Under the pieces are notes generated by a model. It was not told the DNA's origin and searched no databases. It saw only the letters and a program-made list of their open reading frames with translations. Below, piece after piece: positions 31,123 to 38,923 of a stretch of 38,923 bases of DNA (positions are counted from its first letter, which is position 1; every line of letters starts with the position of its first letter). The DNA is taken from positions 1 through 38,923 of the forward strand of contig NZ_JANJUE010000097.1 of the NCBI RefSeq assembly GCF_024710765.1. The letters run 5' to 3'. Made by a program: the position numbers and the translations under genes. This DNA comes from Pseudoxanthomonas sp. Lineage in GTDB: Bacteria > Pseudomonadota > Gammaproteobacteria > Xanthomonadales > Xanthomonadaceae.

Positions 31123-31848
31123 TCAATGCGCGCCGTCGATGAAGCGCAGGCCCACGCCCGGTTCGGTGGCGATGTAGCGCGGCGCGGACGCGTCGTCGCC
31201 GATCTTCTGGCGCAGCTTGCCGACCAGGATGCGCAGGTAGTGGGTGTCCTGCTGGTGGGTCGGACCCCACAGTTCGCGCAGCAGCTGCGGCTGCGTCACC
31301 ACCCGGCCGGCATGGCGCAGCAGCAGCGACAGCAGGGCGAATTCCTTGCGACTGAGCGCCAGCGGTTCGCCGTCGCGGAACACCTCGCGCCGGGCCAGAT
31401 CGACATGCAGATGGCCATCGTCGAACACTACCGGCGCTTCCGTGACCGCGGCGGCCTGGGTGCGCAGCAGGCCGCGGATGCGCGCCATCAGTTCCTGCAC
31501 GCCGAAGGGCTTGGTCACGTAGTCGTTGGCGCCGGCATCGAGCGCGGCGACCTTCTCCTGTTCGCCCGCGCGCACGGTCAGCATGATCACCGGCACCTGC
31601 GAGAAACCGCGTATCTCGCGCAGCACCTCGTGGCCGTCGCGGTCCGGCAGGCCAATGTCGAGAATCACCAGATCGGCGCCGACGGAGACCAGCGTGGCCA
31701 GTCCGGACGCGGCGTCTTCGGCCAGCAGCACCCGATAGCCCTGGGCGCGCAGGCTGATGTCGAGGAACTTGCGGATCTGCGGTTCGTCGTCGACCACCAG
31801 GATGCGGACCGGGGGCGCGGACGGAACCGGATTGTCGGCGGGATTCAA
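31123..31848 (-). CDS. kdpE: KdpE response regulator of the K+ pump operon
   Basis: An OmpR-family regulator, 241 aa, that activates kdp transcription when phosphorylated by KdpD. The receiver domain has DD of RILVVDDEPQIRKF, phospho-acceptor D64 in LVILDIGLPDRDG, LTVRAGEQEKV and KPFGVQELMARIR. The winged helix shows LSRKEFALLSLLLRHAGRVV and HYLRILVGKLRQKIGDD, with the KdpE-type LLRELWGPTHQQDTHYLRI and a GVGLRF ending. The best start is TTG 31848, 17 bases after the kdpD stop, with no clear ribosome site; no ATG or GTG lies near the family N-terminus, so weak or coupled translation is likely. It is the last gene of kdpABCDE. Confidence 0.93.
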   Translation of the reverse strand: MNPADNPVPSAPPVRILVVDDEPQIRKFLDISLRAQGYRVLLAEDAASGLATLVSVGADLVILDIGLPDRDGHEVLREIRGFSQVPVIMLTVRAGEQEKVAALDAGANDYVTKPFGVQELMARIRGLLRTQAAAVTEAPVVFDDGHLHVDLARREVFRDGEPLALSRKEFALLSLLLRHAGRVVTQPQLLRELWGPTHQQDTHYLRILVGKLRQKIGDDASAPRYIATEPGVGLRFIDGAH

Positions 31849-31865
31849 GGCGGGACCGGCGGAAC

Positions 31866-34496
31866 TCAGGGATGCAGGAGGGGAAGCGTAATCCTGATCG
31901 TGGTGCCGCGGCCATCCGGCCCGGGCAGCGCCTCCACGCTGCCGCCGTGCGCGCCGACCATGCCCTGGCAGATGGTCAGGCCCAGGCCGGTGCCCTGGCG
32001 TCCGCGATCACCGCGCTCCACGCTGTAGAACATGTCGAAGATGCGGCTGCGTTCCTGCTCCGGAATGCCCGGGCCGCGATCGCGCACGTCGATGCGCAGT
32101 TGTTCGTCGACCAGGCGCGCCTCGACCTCGACCGGTTCGCCCTGCGGCGAGAACTTGGCCGCGTTCTCCAGCACGTTGAACACCGCCTGTTCGACCAGCG
32201 CCGGATGCACCCAGATCGGCGGAAGATCGGCGGCGATGCGGGTGTGCAGCTGCACGTCCGGCTGGTAGCGCTGCAATCGGCCGACCGCCGATCCGATCAA
32301 TTCGTCGACGTTGATCCAGTCGCGGTTGAGGGTCAGGCCGGTGTGACCCAGCCGGGTCATGTCGAGCAGGTTCTGGATGTAGCGATCCAGCCGCTCGCCC
32401 TCGCGCTGGATGGTGTCCAGCAGCGCCTTGCGATCCTCCGCGTCCATGGCGTCGGCGTAACTGGCCAGGCTGCTGGCCGAACCGATCATCGAGGCCAGCG
32501 GCGAGCGCAGGTCGTGCGAAACCGACGACAGCAGCGCCGAGCGCAACCGTTCGGTCTCGCCGGTGATGCGCGCGCCTTCCAGATCCGCGACCAGCCGGGT
32601 GCGCAACGCGGCCTGGGCGATGTCGTCGGCCATCGCCTCGGCCATCCGCCGCTGTTCGAACGCCAGCCGTGCCAGCCCGCGCGGGAAACGCACGCCGGCC
32701 ACGCCCATCACTCCGCGCGCGTCGCGCAGCGGCAGGAACCACCACGCGGATCCGGCCAGGGTATCGGTGAAGCGGCCCGTGGCCTGCGCGTGCTGCTGCG
32801 CCCAATCGGCGGCGGCCAGATCCTTGCCTTCCAGCACCACGCCGTTCGACGCGGCGACCTCGCCGTTCCAGCGCAACCATGCATCCGCGTCCATCGCGGT
32901 GGCGAGCGCATCGCGGCCGGCGGCCAGCACCTGGCCCAGATCGGCCGCGCTGGTGAGCTGCCGGCCGAGCATCTGCAACGCATTGGCATGCGCGTTGGCG
33001 GCGCGCAATGCCAGCACCTGCATGCGCAGGCGCGAGGCCAGCCGGCCGGCGACCAGCGCGGCCAGCAGGAACAGGAACACGGTGGTGACGCCCTGCGAGG
33101 CGCCGATGTTGAAGGTGAAGCGCGGGTCGATGAAGAAGAAGTTGTAGGCCAGGAAGCTCAGCAGCGCGGCCACCACCGCCGCCGCCATCCGGGTCCGGGT
33201 CGCCACCAGCACCACCGCCACGATGAACACCATCGACAGATCGTCGATGCCGGTCCAGCGTTCGATCAGCCAGGACACGCCCACCGCCAGCACCGCCGCG
33301 ATCACTGCGAACAGCAGATCGTGGCGCAGTACCGGCAGGTCGGCGCGGTTCCAGCGCCGGCGCGAACGCGCGCGCGCTTCCGGCGTGTTGATGATGACTA
33401 GTTCGTAGTGCGCGGCGCGCTGCAGCAGCTGCTGGGTCAGGGTGCGGTTGAACATCCGCGCCACCGGGCGCTCGCGGGTGCGCCCCAGCACCAGGGTGGA
33501 CGCGCCGATCTGCGCCGCGTGATCGAGCAGCGCGTCGGCGATGCTGTTGCCGTGCACGACCTCGGTCTGCGCGCCCAGCCGCCGCGCCAGCGCGAACGCG
33601 CGATCCAGTTCCAGCTGGACCGCTTCGCCCGCTTCGCGCGCCTGCACGGTGACCACGGTCCACGGCGCATCGCGGCGTTCGGCCAGTCGCCGCGCGACCC
33701 GCACCAGGTATTCGGACTGGCCCATGCCGTCGATCGCCACCAGCACCCGGCGGCGCAGGGCCATGCCGGGCAGGCCCCGCGCGGTGCGGGTGTCGCGCAG
33801 ATCGTTGTCGACCCGATCGGCCACCGTCTGCATGGCCAGCTCGCGCAGGGCGATCAGGTTGGACGGCGAGAAGAACGCCTGCAACGCCTGCGCGGCCTGA
33901 TCCGGCAGGTAGACCTTGCCCTGGTGCAGGCGCTCGATCAGTTCGCGCGGCGGCAGATCCACCAGCACGATGTCGCGCAGGCGGTCGAACACCGCGTCCG
34001 GCACGGTCTCGCTGACCCGCACGCCGGTGATCCGGTGGACCACGTCGTTGAGGCTTTCCAGATGCTGGATGTTGATGGTGGTGTAGACGTCGATGCCGGC
34101 TTCCAGCAGCTCCATCACGTCCTGCCAGCGACGCTCGTGGCGGCTGCCCGGCGCGTTGCGGTGGGCCAGTTCGTCGACCAGCGCGACCTTGGGCCGGCGC
34201 GCCAGCAGCGCGTCCAGATCCATTTCGTCCAGCCAGCGCCCCTGGTAACCGACCCGCTTGCGCGGCGCCACCTCCAGCCCCTCGGTGAGCGCGGCGGTCT
34301 CGCTGCGGCCATGGGTCTCGACGACGCCGATCACCACGTCCACGCCTTGCTTGCGCATTTCCCGCGCGCGCGAAAGCATCGTGTAGGTCTTGCCCACGCC
34401 CGGCGCCGCGCCGAGGAAGATGGTCAGGCGGCCGCCGGCCTCCCGGTGCAGGCCGTCGATCAGGGCGTCGGCTTGGCGGCTGCGGGCGTCGGTCAT
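31866..34496 (-). CDS. kdpD: KdpD sensor histidine kinase
   Basis: An 876 aa inner-membrane sensor of potassium limitation and osmotic stress. Domains in order: an N-terminal KdpD domain with Walker A GAAPGVGKTYTML (about 20-230), and a universal-stress-protein-like domain (about 245-370, VLVAIDGMGQSEYLVRVARR). Four closely spaced transmembrane helices follow (about 395-500), then a GAF-like region (about 515-640), the HisKA box SSVSHDLRSPLASMIG with H661, and an HATPase with NVLENAAKFSP and GTGLGLTICQGMV. This is the complete normal length (E. coli 894). ATG 34496 follows the kdpC stop by 4 bases. Cyclic-di-AMP binding by the USP domain occurs only in some phyla and is not claimed here. Confidence 0.97.
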   Translation of the reverse strand: MTDARSRQADALIDGLHREAGGRLTIFLGAAPGVGKTYTMLSRAREMRKQGVDVVIGVVETHGRSETAALTEGLEVAPRKRVGYQGRWLDEMDLDALLARRPKVALVDELAHRNAPGSRHERRWQDVMELLEAGIDVYTTINIQHLESLNDVVHRITGVRVSETVPDAVFDRLRDIVLVDLPPRELIERLHQGKVYLPDQAAQALQAFFSPSNLIALRELAMQTVADRVDNDLRDTRTARGLPGMALRRRVLVAIDGMGQSEYLVRVARRLAERRDAPWTVVTVQAREAGEAVQLELDRAFALARRLGAQTEVVHGNSIADALLDHAAQIGASTLVLGRTRERPVARMFNRTLTQQLLQRAAHYELVIINTPEARARSRRRWNRADLPVLRHDLLFAVIAAVLAVGVSWLIERWTGIDDLSMVFIVAVVLVATRTRMAAAVVAALLSFLAYNFFFIDPRFTFNIGASQGVTTVFLFLLAALVAGRLASRLRMQVLALRAANAHANALQMLGRQLTSAADLGQVLAAGRDALATAMDADAWLRWNGEVAASNGVVLEGKDLAAADWAQQHAQATGRFTDTLAGSAWWFLPLRDARGVMGVAGVRFPRGLARLAFEQRRMAEAMADDIAQAALRTRLVADLEGARITGETERLRSALLSSVSHDLRSPLASMIGSASSLASYADAMDAEDRKALLDTIQREGERLDRYIQNLLDMTRLGHTGLTLNRDWINVDELIGSAVGRLQRYQPDVQLHTRIAADLPPIWVHPALVEQAVFNVLENAAKFSPQGEPVEVEARLVDEQLRIDVRDRGPGIPEQERSRIFDMFYSVERGDRGRQGTGLGLTICQGMVGAHGGSVEALPGPDGRGTTIRITLPLLHP

Positions 34497-34500
34497 GCGG

Positions 34501-35133
34501 CTATTGTGCCTGTTGCGCGGCGGACGGCAGCGCGTCCAGCGCCAGGTTCAGGCGCAGGACGTTGACCCGGGGTTCGCCGAGCATGCCGAGCTGCGGCGAT
34601 TCGGTGTTCCGCCGCACGAGTTCGGCCACGGTGGAAGGCGGCAGGCCGCGCGCGCCGGCGACGCGGGCAATCTGCACCTCGGCGCCGCGCGGGCTGACGT
34701 GCGGATCCAGGCCGCCACCGGACTGAGTGATCAGATCGGCGGGCACGTCGGCCGGCGCGATGCCGTCGCGCGCGGCCACCGCCACGCGCGCTTGGTCGAT
34801 GCGCCTGCGCAGATCCGGATTGCCGCGCGACTGGTTGCTGCCGGCCGTCGCCATCGGGTCGTAATTGGCCGCCGAGGGACGCGGCTGGAAGTAGCGCGCG
34901 TCGGCGAAAGGCTGCGCCACCAGCGCCGAACCGATCGCGCGGCCCTCGACCGAGACGATGGAGCCGGTCGCCTGCGCGGGAAACAGGCCGCGCCCCAGGC
35001 CGGTGCCGGCCAGCGAATACAGCAGGCCGAAGCCGAGCAGCGACACCAGCGCCAGGCCGATGGAGGGCCGCCACAGCGCCGCGCGGGCGATGTTCGGGGA
35101 GGCGACGATTTTGTAGCTCACGGGAGATTGCAT
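34501..35133 (-). CDS. kdpC: KdpC subunit of K+-transporting ATPase
   Basis: Stabilising subunit of the KdpFABC complex that acts as a catalytic chaperone for ATP binding. The 210 aa protein has one N-terminal transmembrane helix (ALVSLLGFGLLYSLAGTGLG, about residues 28-47). Then come the family blocks GSALVAQPFADARYFQPRPS, GSNQSRGNPDLRRRI, DLITQSGGGLDPHVSPRGAE and GEPRVNVLRLNLAL. ATG 35133 was chosen because GAGGAC lies 7 bases upstream and it falls 11 bases after the kdpB stop; the open frame further upstream overlaps kdpB and is a shadow. Length is near the family norm of about 190-210. Confidence 0.96.
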   Translation of the reverse strand: MQSPVSYKIVASPNIARAALWRPSIGLALVSLLGFGLLYSLAGTGLGRGLFPAQATGSIVSVEGRAIGSALVAQPFADARYFQPRPSAANYDPMATAGSNQSRGNPDLRRRIDQARVAVAARDGIAPADVPADLITQSGGGLDPHVSPRGAEVQIARVAGARGLPPSTVAELVRRNTESPQLGMLGEPRVNVLRLNLALDALPSAAQQAQ

Positions 35134-35144
35134 GTCGGGTGTCC

Positions 35145-37193
35145 TCAGGCGCCGGTCACGAGCGAGAGCGCCATGTCGATCAGTTTGATGCCAACGAACG
35201 GCAGCAGCACGCCGCCCACGCCGTACATCAGCATGTTCCGGCGCAGCAGCACGGTGGCCGAAGCGGGACGGAAACGTACGCCGCGCAGGGCCAGCGGAAT
35301 CAGCGCGGGGATGATCAGGGCGTTGAAGATGAGTGCCGCCAGTACCGCGTTGGCGGGACTGGACAGGTGCATCACGTTCAGTGCCGCCATCTGCGGCAGC
35401 GCGGCGGCGAACAGCGCCGGCAGGATGGCGAAGTACTTGGAGACATCGTTGGCCAGCGAGAAGGTGGTCAACGCGCCGCGGGTGATCAGCTGCTGCTTGC
35501 CCACTTCCACCACCGCCAGCAGCTTGGCCGGATCCGAATCCAGGTCGACCATGTTGCCGGCTTCCTTGGCGGCCTGGGTGCCGGAATTCATCGCCAGGCC
35601 GATGTCGGCCTGCGCCAGCGCCGGCGCGTCGTTGGTGCCGTCGCCGACCATCGCCACCAGCTTGCCGGCGGCCTGTTCGCGGCGGATACGCGCGAGCTTG
35701 TCTTCCGGCCGGGCCTCGGCGATGTAGTCGTCGACGCCGGCCTCGGCGGCGATCGCGGCGGCGGTCAGCGGATTGTCGCCGGTGATCATCACGGTCTGGA
35801 TGCCCATCGCGCGCAGGCGGGCGAACTTCTCCTTGATGCCGTGCTTGACCACGTCCGACAGTTCCACCACGCCGAGCACGTGCCGGCCCTCGGACACCAC
35901 CAGCGGGGTGGCGCCGCCGCGGGCGACCTGCTCGATGCGCGCGGCCAGTTCGTTCGGCACGTCGCCGCCCTGCGCCTGCACGTGCCGGCCGATGGCGTCG
36001 CCAGCGCCCTTGCGGATGCTCCGCCCCTCCACGTCCACGCCGGACATGCGGGTCTGCGCGGTGAACTGCAGGTAGGTCGCCCGCTCCGGTTCGGCCAGCG
36101 TGCAGCCCTGTTCGCGCGCCAGCCGCACGATCGACTTGCCTTCCGGGGTCGGGTCGGCCAGCGAGGCCAGCAGCGCGGCGTCGCGCAGTTGGGCCCTGTC
36201 GATGCCGGCCAGCGGATGGAACGCGGTGGCCTGGCGATCGCCGTGGGTGATGGTGCCGGTCTTGTCCAGCAGCAGCACGTCCACGTCGCCGGCCACTTCC
36301 ACCGCCTTGCCGGACTTGGCCAGCACGTTGGCCGACAGCGCGCGGTTCATGCCGGCGATGCCGATTGCCGGCAGCAGGCCGCCGATGGTGGTCGGAATCA
36401 GGCACACCAGCAGCGCGATCAGCAGCAGCGGGTCCACCTTCACCCCCACGAAGGCGCCGATCGCCGGCAGCGTCGCCACCACGATCAGGAAGGTCAGCGT
36501 CATCGCCGCCAGCAACAGGGTCAGCGCGACCTCGTTGGGGGTCTTCTGGCGGTTGGCGCCCTCCACCAGCGCAATCATCCGATCCAGGAAGCTGTGCCCG
36601 GGCTCGGCGGTGATCTTCACCACGATCTCGTCGGACAGCACCTTGGTTCCACCGATCACGCCGGAGCGATCCGTGCCGGCCTCGCGCAGCACCGGCGCGG
36701 ATTCGCCGGTGACCGCCGATTCGTTGATGGTCGCCAGTCCACGGATGATCTCGCCGTCGGCGGGAATCTGCTCGCCAGCGGACACGATGACATAGTCGCC
36801 GGGGCGCAGTTCGGCCGCCGGAATGCGGGTCTCCGTCCCGCCCAGCGCGGTGTCCACCCGCCGCGCCACCAGGTCCTTGCGCGCGCGCCGCAGCGACGCC
36901 GCCTGGCCGCGTCCGCGCGCCTCGGCCACCGCTTCGGCGAAATTGCCGAACAGCACGGTCACGAACAGGATCACCGTCACCGCCCCGCCGAATCCGACGG
37001 GCGCCAGGCCGGCGAGCGTGATCACCGCCGACAGCAGGGTTCCGCCCATCACCACCGCCATCACCGGGCTGCGGATCAAGTGCCGCGGCGCCAGCTTGAG
37101 GAAGGCATCGCGCAGGGCGGCGCGGAAGGCCGCGCCATCCATCAGCGCCGGATGATCCCGGCGGGTTTTTTCCTGGAAAGAAATCGTCGTCAT
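35145..37193 (-). CDS. kdpB: KdpB catalytic subunit of K+-transporting P-type ATPase
   Basis: P-type ATPase subunit that hydrolyses ATP to drive K+ uptake through KdpA. The 682 aa protein has the phosphorylation motif [15 protein letters not shown] with D310, the actuator loop [14 protein letters not shown], the nucleotide domain [11 protein letters not shown], and the hinge [18 protein letters not shown]. Seven or so hydrophobic helices are visible. GESAPV carries the serine of the TGES motif that is a known inhibitory phosphorylation site in E. coli KdpB; conservation here is visible, control is inferred. ATG 37193 follows kdpA by 10 bases. Confidence 0.98.
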   Translation of the reverse strand: MTTISFQEKTRRDHPALMDGAAFRAALRDAFLKLAPRHLIRSPVMAVVMGGTLLSAVITLAGLAPVGFGGAVTVILFVTVLFGNFAEAVAEARGRGQAASLRRARKDLVARRVDTALGGTETRIPAAELRPGDYVIVSAGEQIPADGEIIRGLATINESAVTGESAPVLREAGTDRSGVIGGTKVLSDEIVVKITAEPGHSFLDRMIALVEGANRQKTPNEVALTLLLAAMTLTFLIVVATLPAIGAFVGVKVDPLLLIALLVCLIPTTIGGLLPAIGIAGMNRALSANVLAKSGKAVEVAGDVDVLLLDKTGTITHGDRQATAFHPLAGIDRAQLRDAALLASLADPTPEGKSIVRLAREQGCTLAEPERATYLQFTAQTRMSGVDVEGRSIRKGAGDAIGRHVQAQGGDVPNELAARIEQVARGGATPLVVSEGRHVLGVVELSDVVKHGIKEKFARLRAMGIQTVMITGDNPLTAAAIAAEAGVDDYIAEARPEDKLARIRREQAAGKLVAMVGDGTNDAPALAQADIGLAMNSGTQAAKEAGNMVDLDSDPAKLLAVVEVGKQQLITRGALTTFSLANDVSKYFAILPALFAAALPQMAALNVMHLSSPANAVLAALIFNALIIPALIPLALRGVRFRPASATVLLRRNMLMYGVGGVLLPFVGIKLIDMALSLVTGA

Positions 37194-37203
37194 GGGAGTG
37201 CTC

Positions 37204-38922
37204 TCAGTGCGCCGCCAGCGACAGGTGATCGGCGATCGGTCCCAGCACCAGCGCCGGCATGAACTGCAGCACGGTGAGGATCACGACCACGGCCACCAGG
37301 GTCAGCGCGAAAGTGGGTGTTTCGATGTGCAGGGTGCCGGCCGACTCGGCGGCGCGGCGCTTGCCCGCCATGCGGGCGGCGACCAGCAGCGGGATGATCA
37401 ACGCCGGGAAGCGGCCCAGCGCCAGCGCCACCACGCAGCTCAGGTTCCACCAGTAGGTCGCGTCGCCCAGGCCCTCGAAACCGGAACCGTTGTTGGCGAA
37501 GGCGGAGGTGTACTCGTAGAACACCTGGCTGATGCCGTGGAAGCCGGGATTCGAGTTCCCGGTGATCGAAGGCACCGCCAGCGTGATCGCGGTCAGTCCC
37601 AGCACCACCAGCGGCTGCAGCAGGATCAGCAGGGCCAGCCAGCGCACTTCGCCGGCTTCGATCCTGCGGCCGAACAGTTCCGGCGTGCGTCCGGTCATCA
37701 GCCCAGCCAGGAACACGCTCAGCAGCAGGTACACGATGAACTGCTGCAGGCCGCAGCCCACTCCGCCCCAGATCGCGTTGACCAGCATGTTGACCAGCGT
37801 CACCAGCCCGGTCAGCGGCGCCAACGAGTCGTGCATGGCGTTGACCGATCCGTTGTTGACCTGGGTCGTGACCGCCGCCCACAGCGCGGACGCGTCGGCG
37901 CCCAGCCGCACTTCCTTGCCTTCCATCAACGCCGGGTCCGCGGCGGTAGCCGAATGCGCCTCGGACCAGATCGCCGCGCCGGTGGACACCACCGACATCA
38001 GCATCATGCTGCCGAACACCAGCGCGGTGAATTTCCGTCGGCCGGTGAACGCACCGACCATGAACACCACCGACACCGGGATCAACAGGATGCCCAGGGT
38101 TTCCAGGAGGTTGGACAGCGGGGTCGGATTCTCCAGCGGCACCGAACTGTTGGGGCCGTACCAGCCCCCGCCGTTGGAGCCGAGCTGCTTGGCCGCGACC
38201 ATCGCCGCGACCGGTCCCAGCGGGATCTTCTGCTCCGTCATGCCGGCGGAGCGGTCCACCGGCGTGGCCACCGGGCCGGCCGCGAGCGTGGAAGGCACGC
38301 CCTGGGTGGTCAGCAGCAGCGTCCACAGCAGGCACAGCGGCAGCATGAAGCGCACGGTCGGGCGCACCACGTCGGCCCAGTAATTGCCGACGTCGACGCG
38401 CTCGACGGTCGGGTCCGCGCCGCCTTCCCGCATGGTGTCGGCGGGATTGCGACCACCGAACAGCGCGCGCAGCGTCGCCACCACCATCGCCAGGCCCATC
38501 ATCGGCGTGACCACCTGCAGACCGACGATGCCGGTCATCTGCGAGAGGTAGGACAGCTGCACCTGGCCGGAATAGTGCTGCTGGTTGGTGTTGGTCAGGA
38601 ACGACACCATCGTGTGCAGCGCGGTGTCCCAGCGCATGTTCGGGATGGCGTCGGGATTGAACGGCAACCACGCCTGGGTCATGAAGATGACCCACGTGAT
38701 CAGGCCGACGATCAGGTTGCTGAGCAGGAACGCGCCGGCATAGCCGCGCCAGTTCATGCCGCGCTCCGGGCGCGTACCCAGCAGCGCGTAGATCGGCTTT
38801 TCGATCCAGCCGAACAGCCGGTCGCCGCGCATCGGCGCGCCGCGCATCACCGCCGCCAGGTAACGGCCCAGCGGCCAGCCCAGCGCGATGGCGAGCGCGA
38901 AGACGAGAAATGCTTCAGTCAT
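37204..38922 (-). CDS. kdpA: KdpA potassium-translocating subunit
   Basis: Channel-like subunit of the Kdp pump, related to Trk/Ktr K+ channels. The 572 aa protein contains four filter-type repeats: [45 protein letters not shown] and [14 protein letters not shown]. Around ten transmembrane helices are evident. The ATG at 38922 is one base from the window edge; the N-terminus [20 protein letters not shown] aligns with known KdpA starts, so it is probably complete, though a few upstream residues cannot be excluded. A kdpF gene and the operon promoter would lie beyond the window. Order kdpA-B-C-D-E is the classical one. Confidence 0.96.
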   Translation of the reverse strand: MTEAFLVFALAIALGWPLGRYLAAVMRGAPMRGDRLFGWIEKPIYALLGTRPERGMNWRGYAGAFLLSNLIVGLITWVIFMTQAWLPFNPDAIPNMRWDTALHTMVSFLTNTNQQHYSGQVQLSYLSQMTGIVGLQVVTPMMGLAMVVATLRALFGGRNPADTMREGGADPTVERVDVGNYWADVVRPTVRFMLPLCLLWTLLLTTQGVPSTLAAGPVATPVDRSAGMTEQKIPLGPVAAMVAAKQLGSNGGGWYGPNSSVPLENPTPLSNLLETLGILLIPVSVVFMVGAFTGRRKFTALVFGSMMLMSVVSTGAAIWSEAHSATAADPALMEGKEVRLGADASALWAAVTTQVNNGSVNAMHDSLAPLTGLVTLVNMLVNAIWGGVGCGLQQFIVYLLLSVFLAGLMTGRTPELFGRRIEAGEVRWLALLILLQPLVVLGLTAITLAVPSITGNSNPGFHGISQVFYEYTSAFANNGSGFEGLGDATYWWNLSCVVALALGRFPALIIPLLVAARMAGKRRAAESAGTLHIETPTFALTLVAVVVILTVLQFMPALVLGPIADHLSLAAH

Positions 38923-38923
38923 T

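Noticed and set aside
31872-33401. Long plus-strand frame opposite kdpD (similar ones lie opposite kdpB, the LytS kinase, trpS and arginase)
   Set aside because: Composition is Arg/Gln/His-rich without motifs, and the opposite strand carries complete, recognisable proteins.
1-38923. Search for CRISPR arrays, prophage, integrases, insertion sequences and toxin-antitoxin operons
   Set aside because: No regularly spaced repeats, transposase motifs or phage structural genes were recognised; apart from the REP-like pair and entericidin-like genes the region reads as core chromosome.

Overview
The window looks like ordinary, densely packed chromosome from a high-GC gammaproteobacterium, most likely of the Xanthomonadaceae/Lysobacteraceae (Lysobacter, Luteimonas or Pseudoxanthomonas type). 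The basis is strong G/C codon bias and several familiar features of that group: a tryptophan 2,3-dioxygenase with the Xanthomonas residue numbering (H55, H240), an E1alpha-E1beta-SH3-E2 2-oxoacid dehydrogenase operon, a birA-coaX-SPOR cluster, entericidin-type lipoproteins, and a REP-like palindrome of the GTGGGAGCGAC type. This is inference; there is no rRNA marker. I see no prophage, transposase, CRISPR array, integrase or plasmid gene.

Layout. 1-2.4 kb: a POT peptide transporter cut by the window edge, then kynA. 2.6-5.9 kb: a large secreted ExeM/NucH-type nuclease, divergent from kynA. 6.2-10.0 kb: a tightly coupled operon for a branched-chain-type 2-oxoacid dehydrogenase (E1alpha, E1beta, a tandem-SH3 protein, E2). 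10.1-11.8 kb: two tandem VOC proteins facing a metallo-beta-lactamase-fold hydrolase, then an inverted pair of REP-like repeats. 12.1-13.7 kb: trpS and a small membrane protein. 13.8-15.6 kb: an orphan lipoprotein, a CsbD stress protein and two entericidin-like lipoproteins, the last three each followed by a clear terminator. 15.8-20.5 kb (minus strand): arginase, a secreted HExxH protein, tRNA-Thr(UGU), a SPOR-domain protein, coaX and birA. 20.7-21.7 kb: a small secreted protein and an MtfA-type peptidase. 21.8-24.4 kb: phoQ, phoP and a PepSY-like secreted protein. 24.6-27.7 kb: CtlX-type citrulline/arginine hydrolase, dusA and two secreted NTF2-fold proteins. 27.8-31.1 kb: a LytTR response regulator with its LytS-type kinase, and a divergent PQQ-dependent sugar dehydrogenase. 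31.1-38.9 kb: kdpEDCBA, encoding the high-affinity K+ pump and its two-component system.

How the genes work together. Tight operons are marked by 1-4 base overlaps: E1alpha/E1beta/SH3/E2, birA/coaX, phoP/phoQ, LytTR/LytS and the two NTF2-fold genes. Three complete two-component systems lie within about 13 kb. Arginase and CtlX both yield ornithine but are 9 kb apart and not in one operon.

I did not find a clearly new multi-gene system. The observations most worth following are the tandem SH3 protein inside the dehydrogenase operon, the inverted REP pair, and the regulatory repeats around the PepSY-like gene and phoP.
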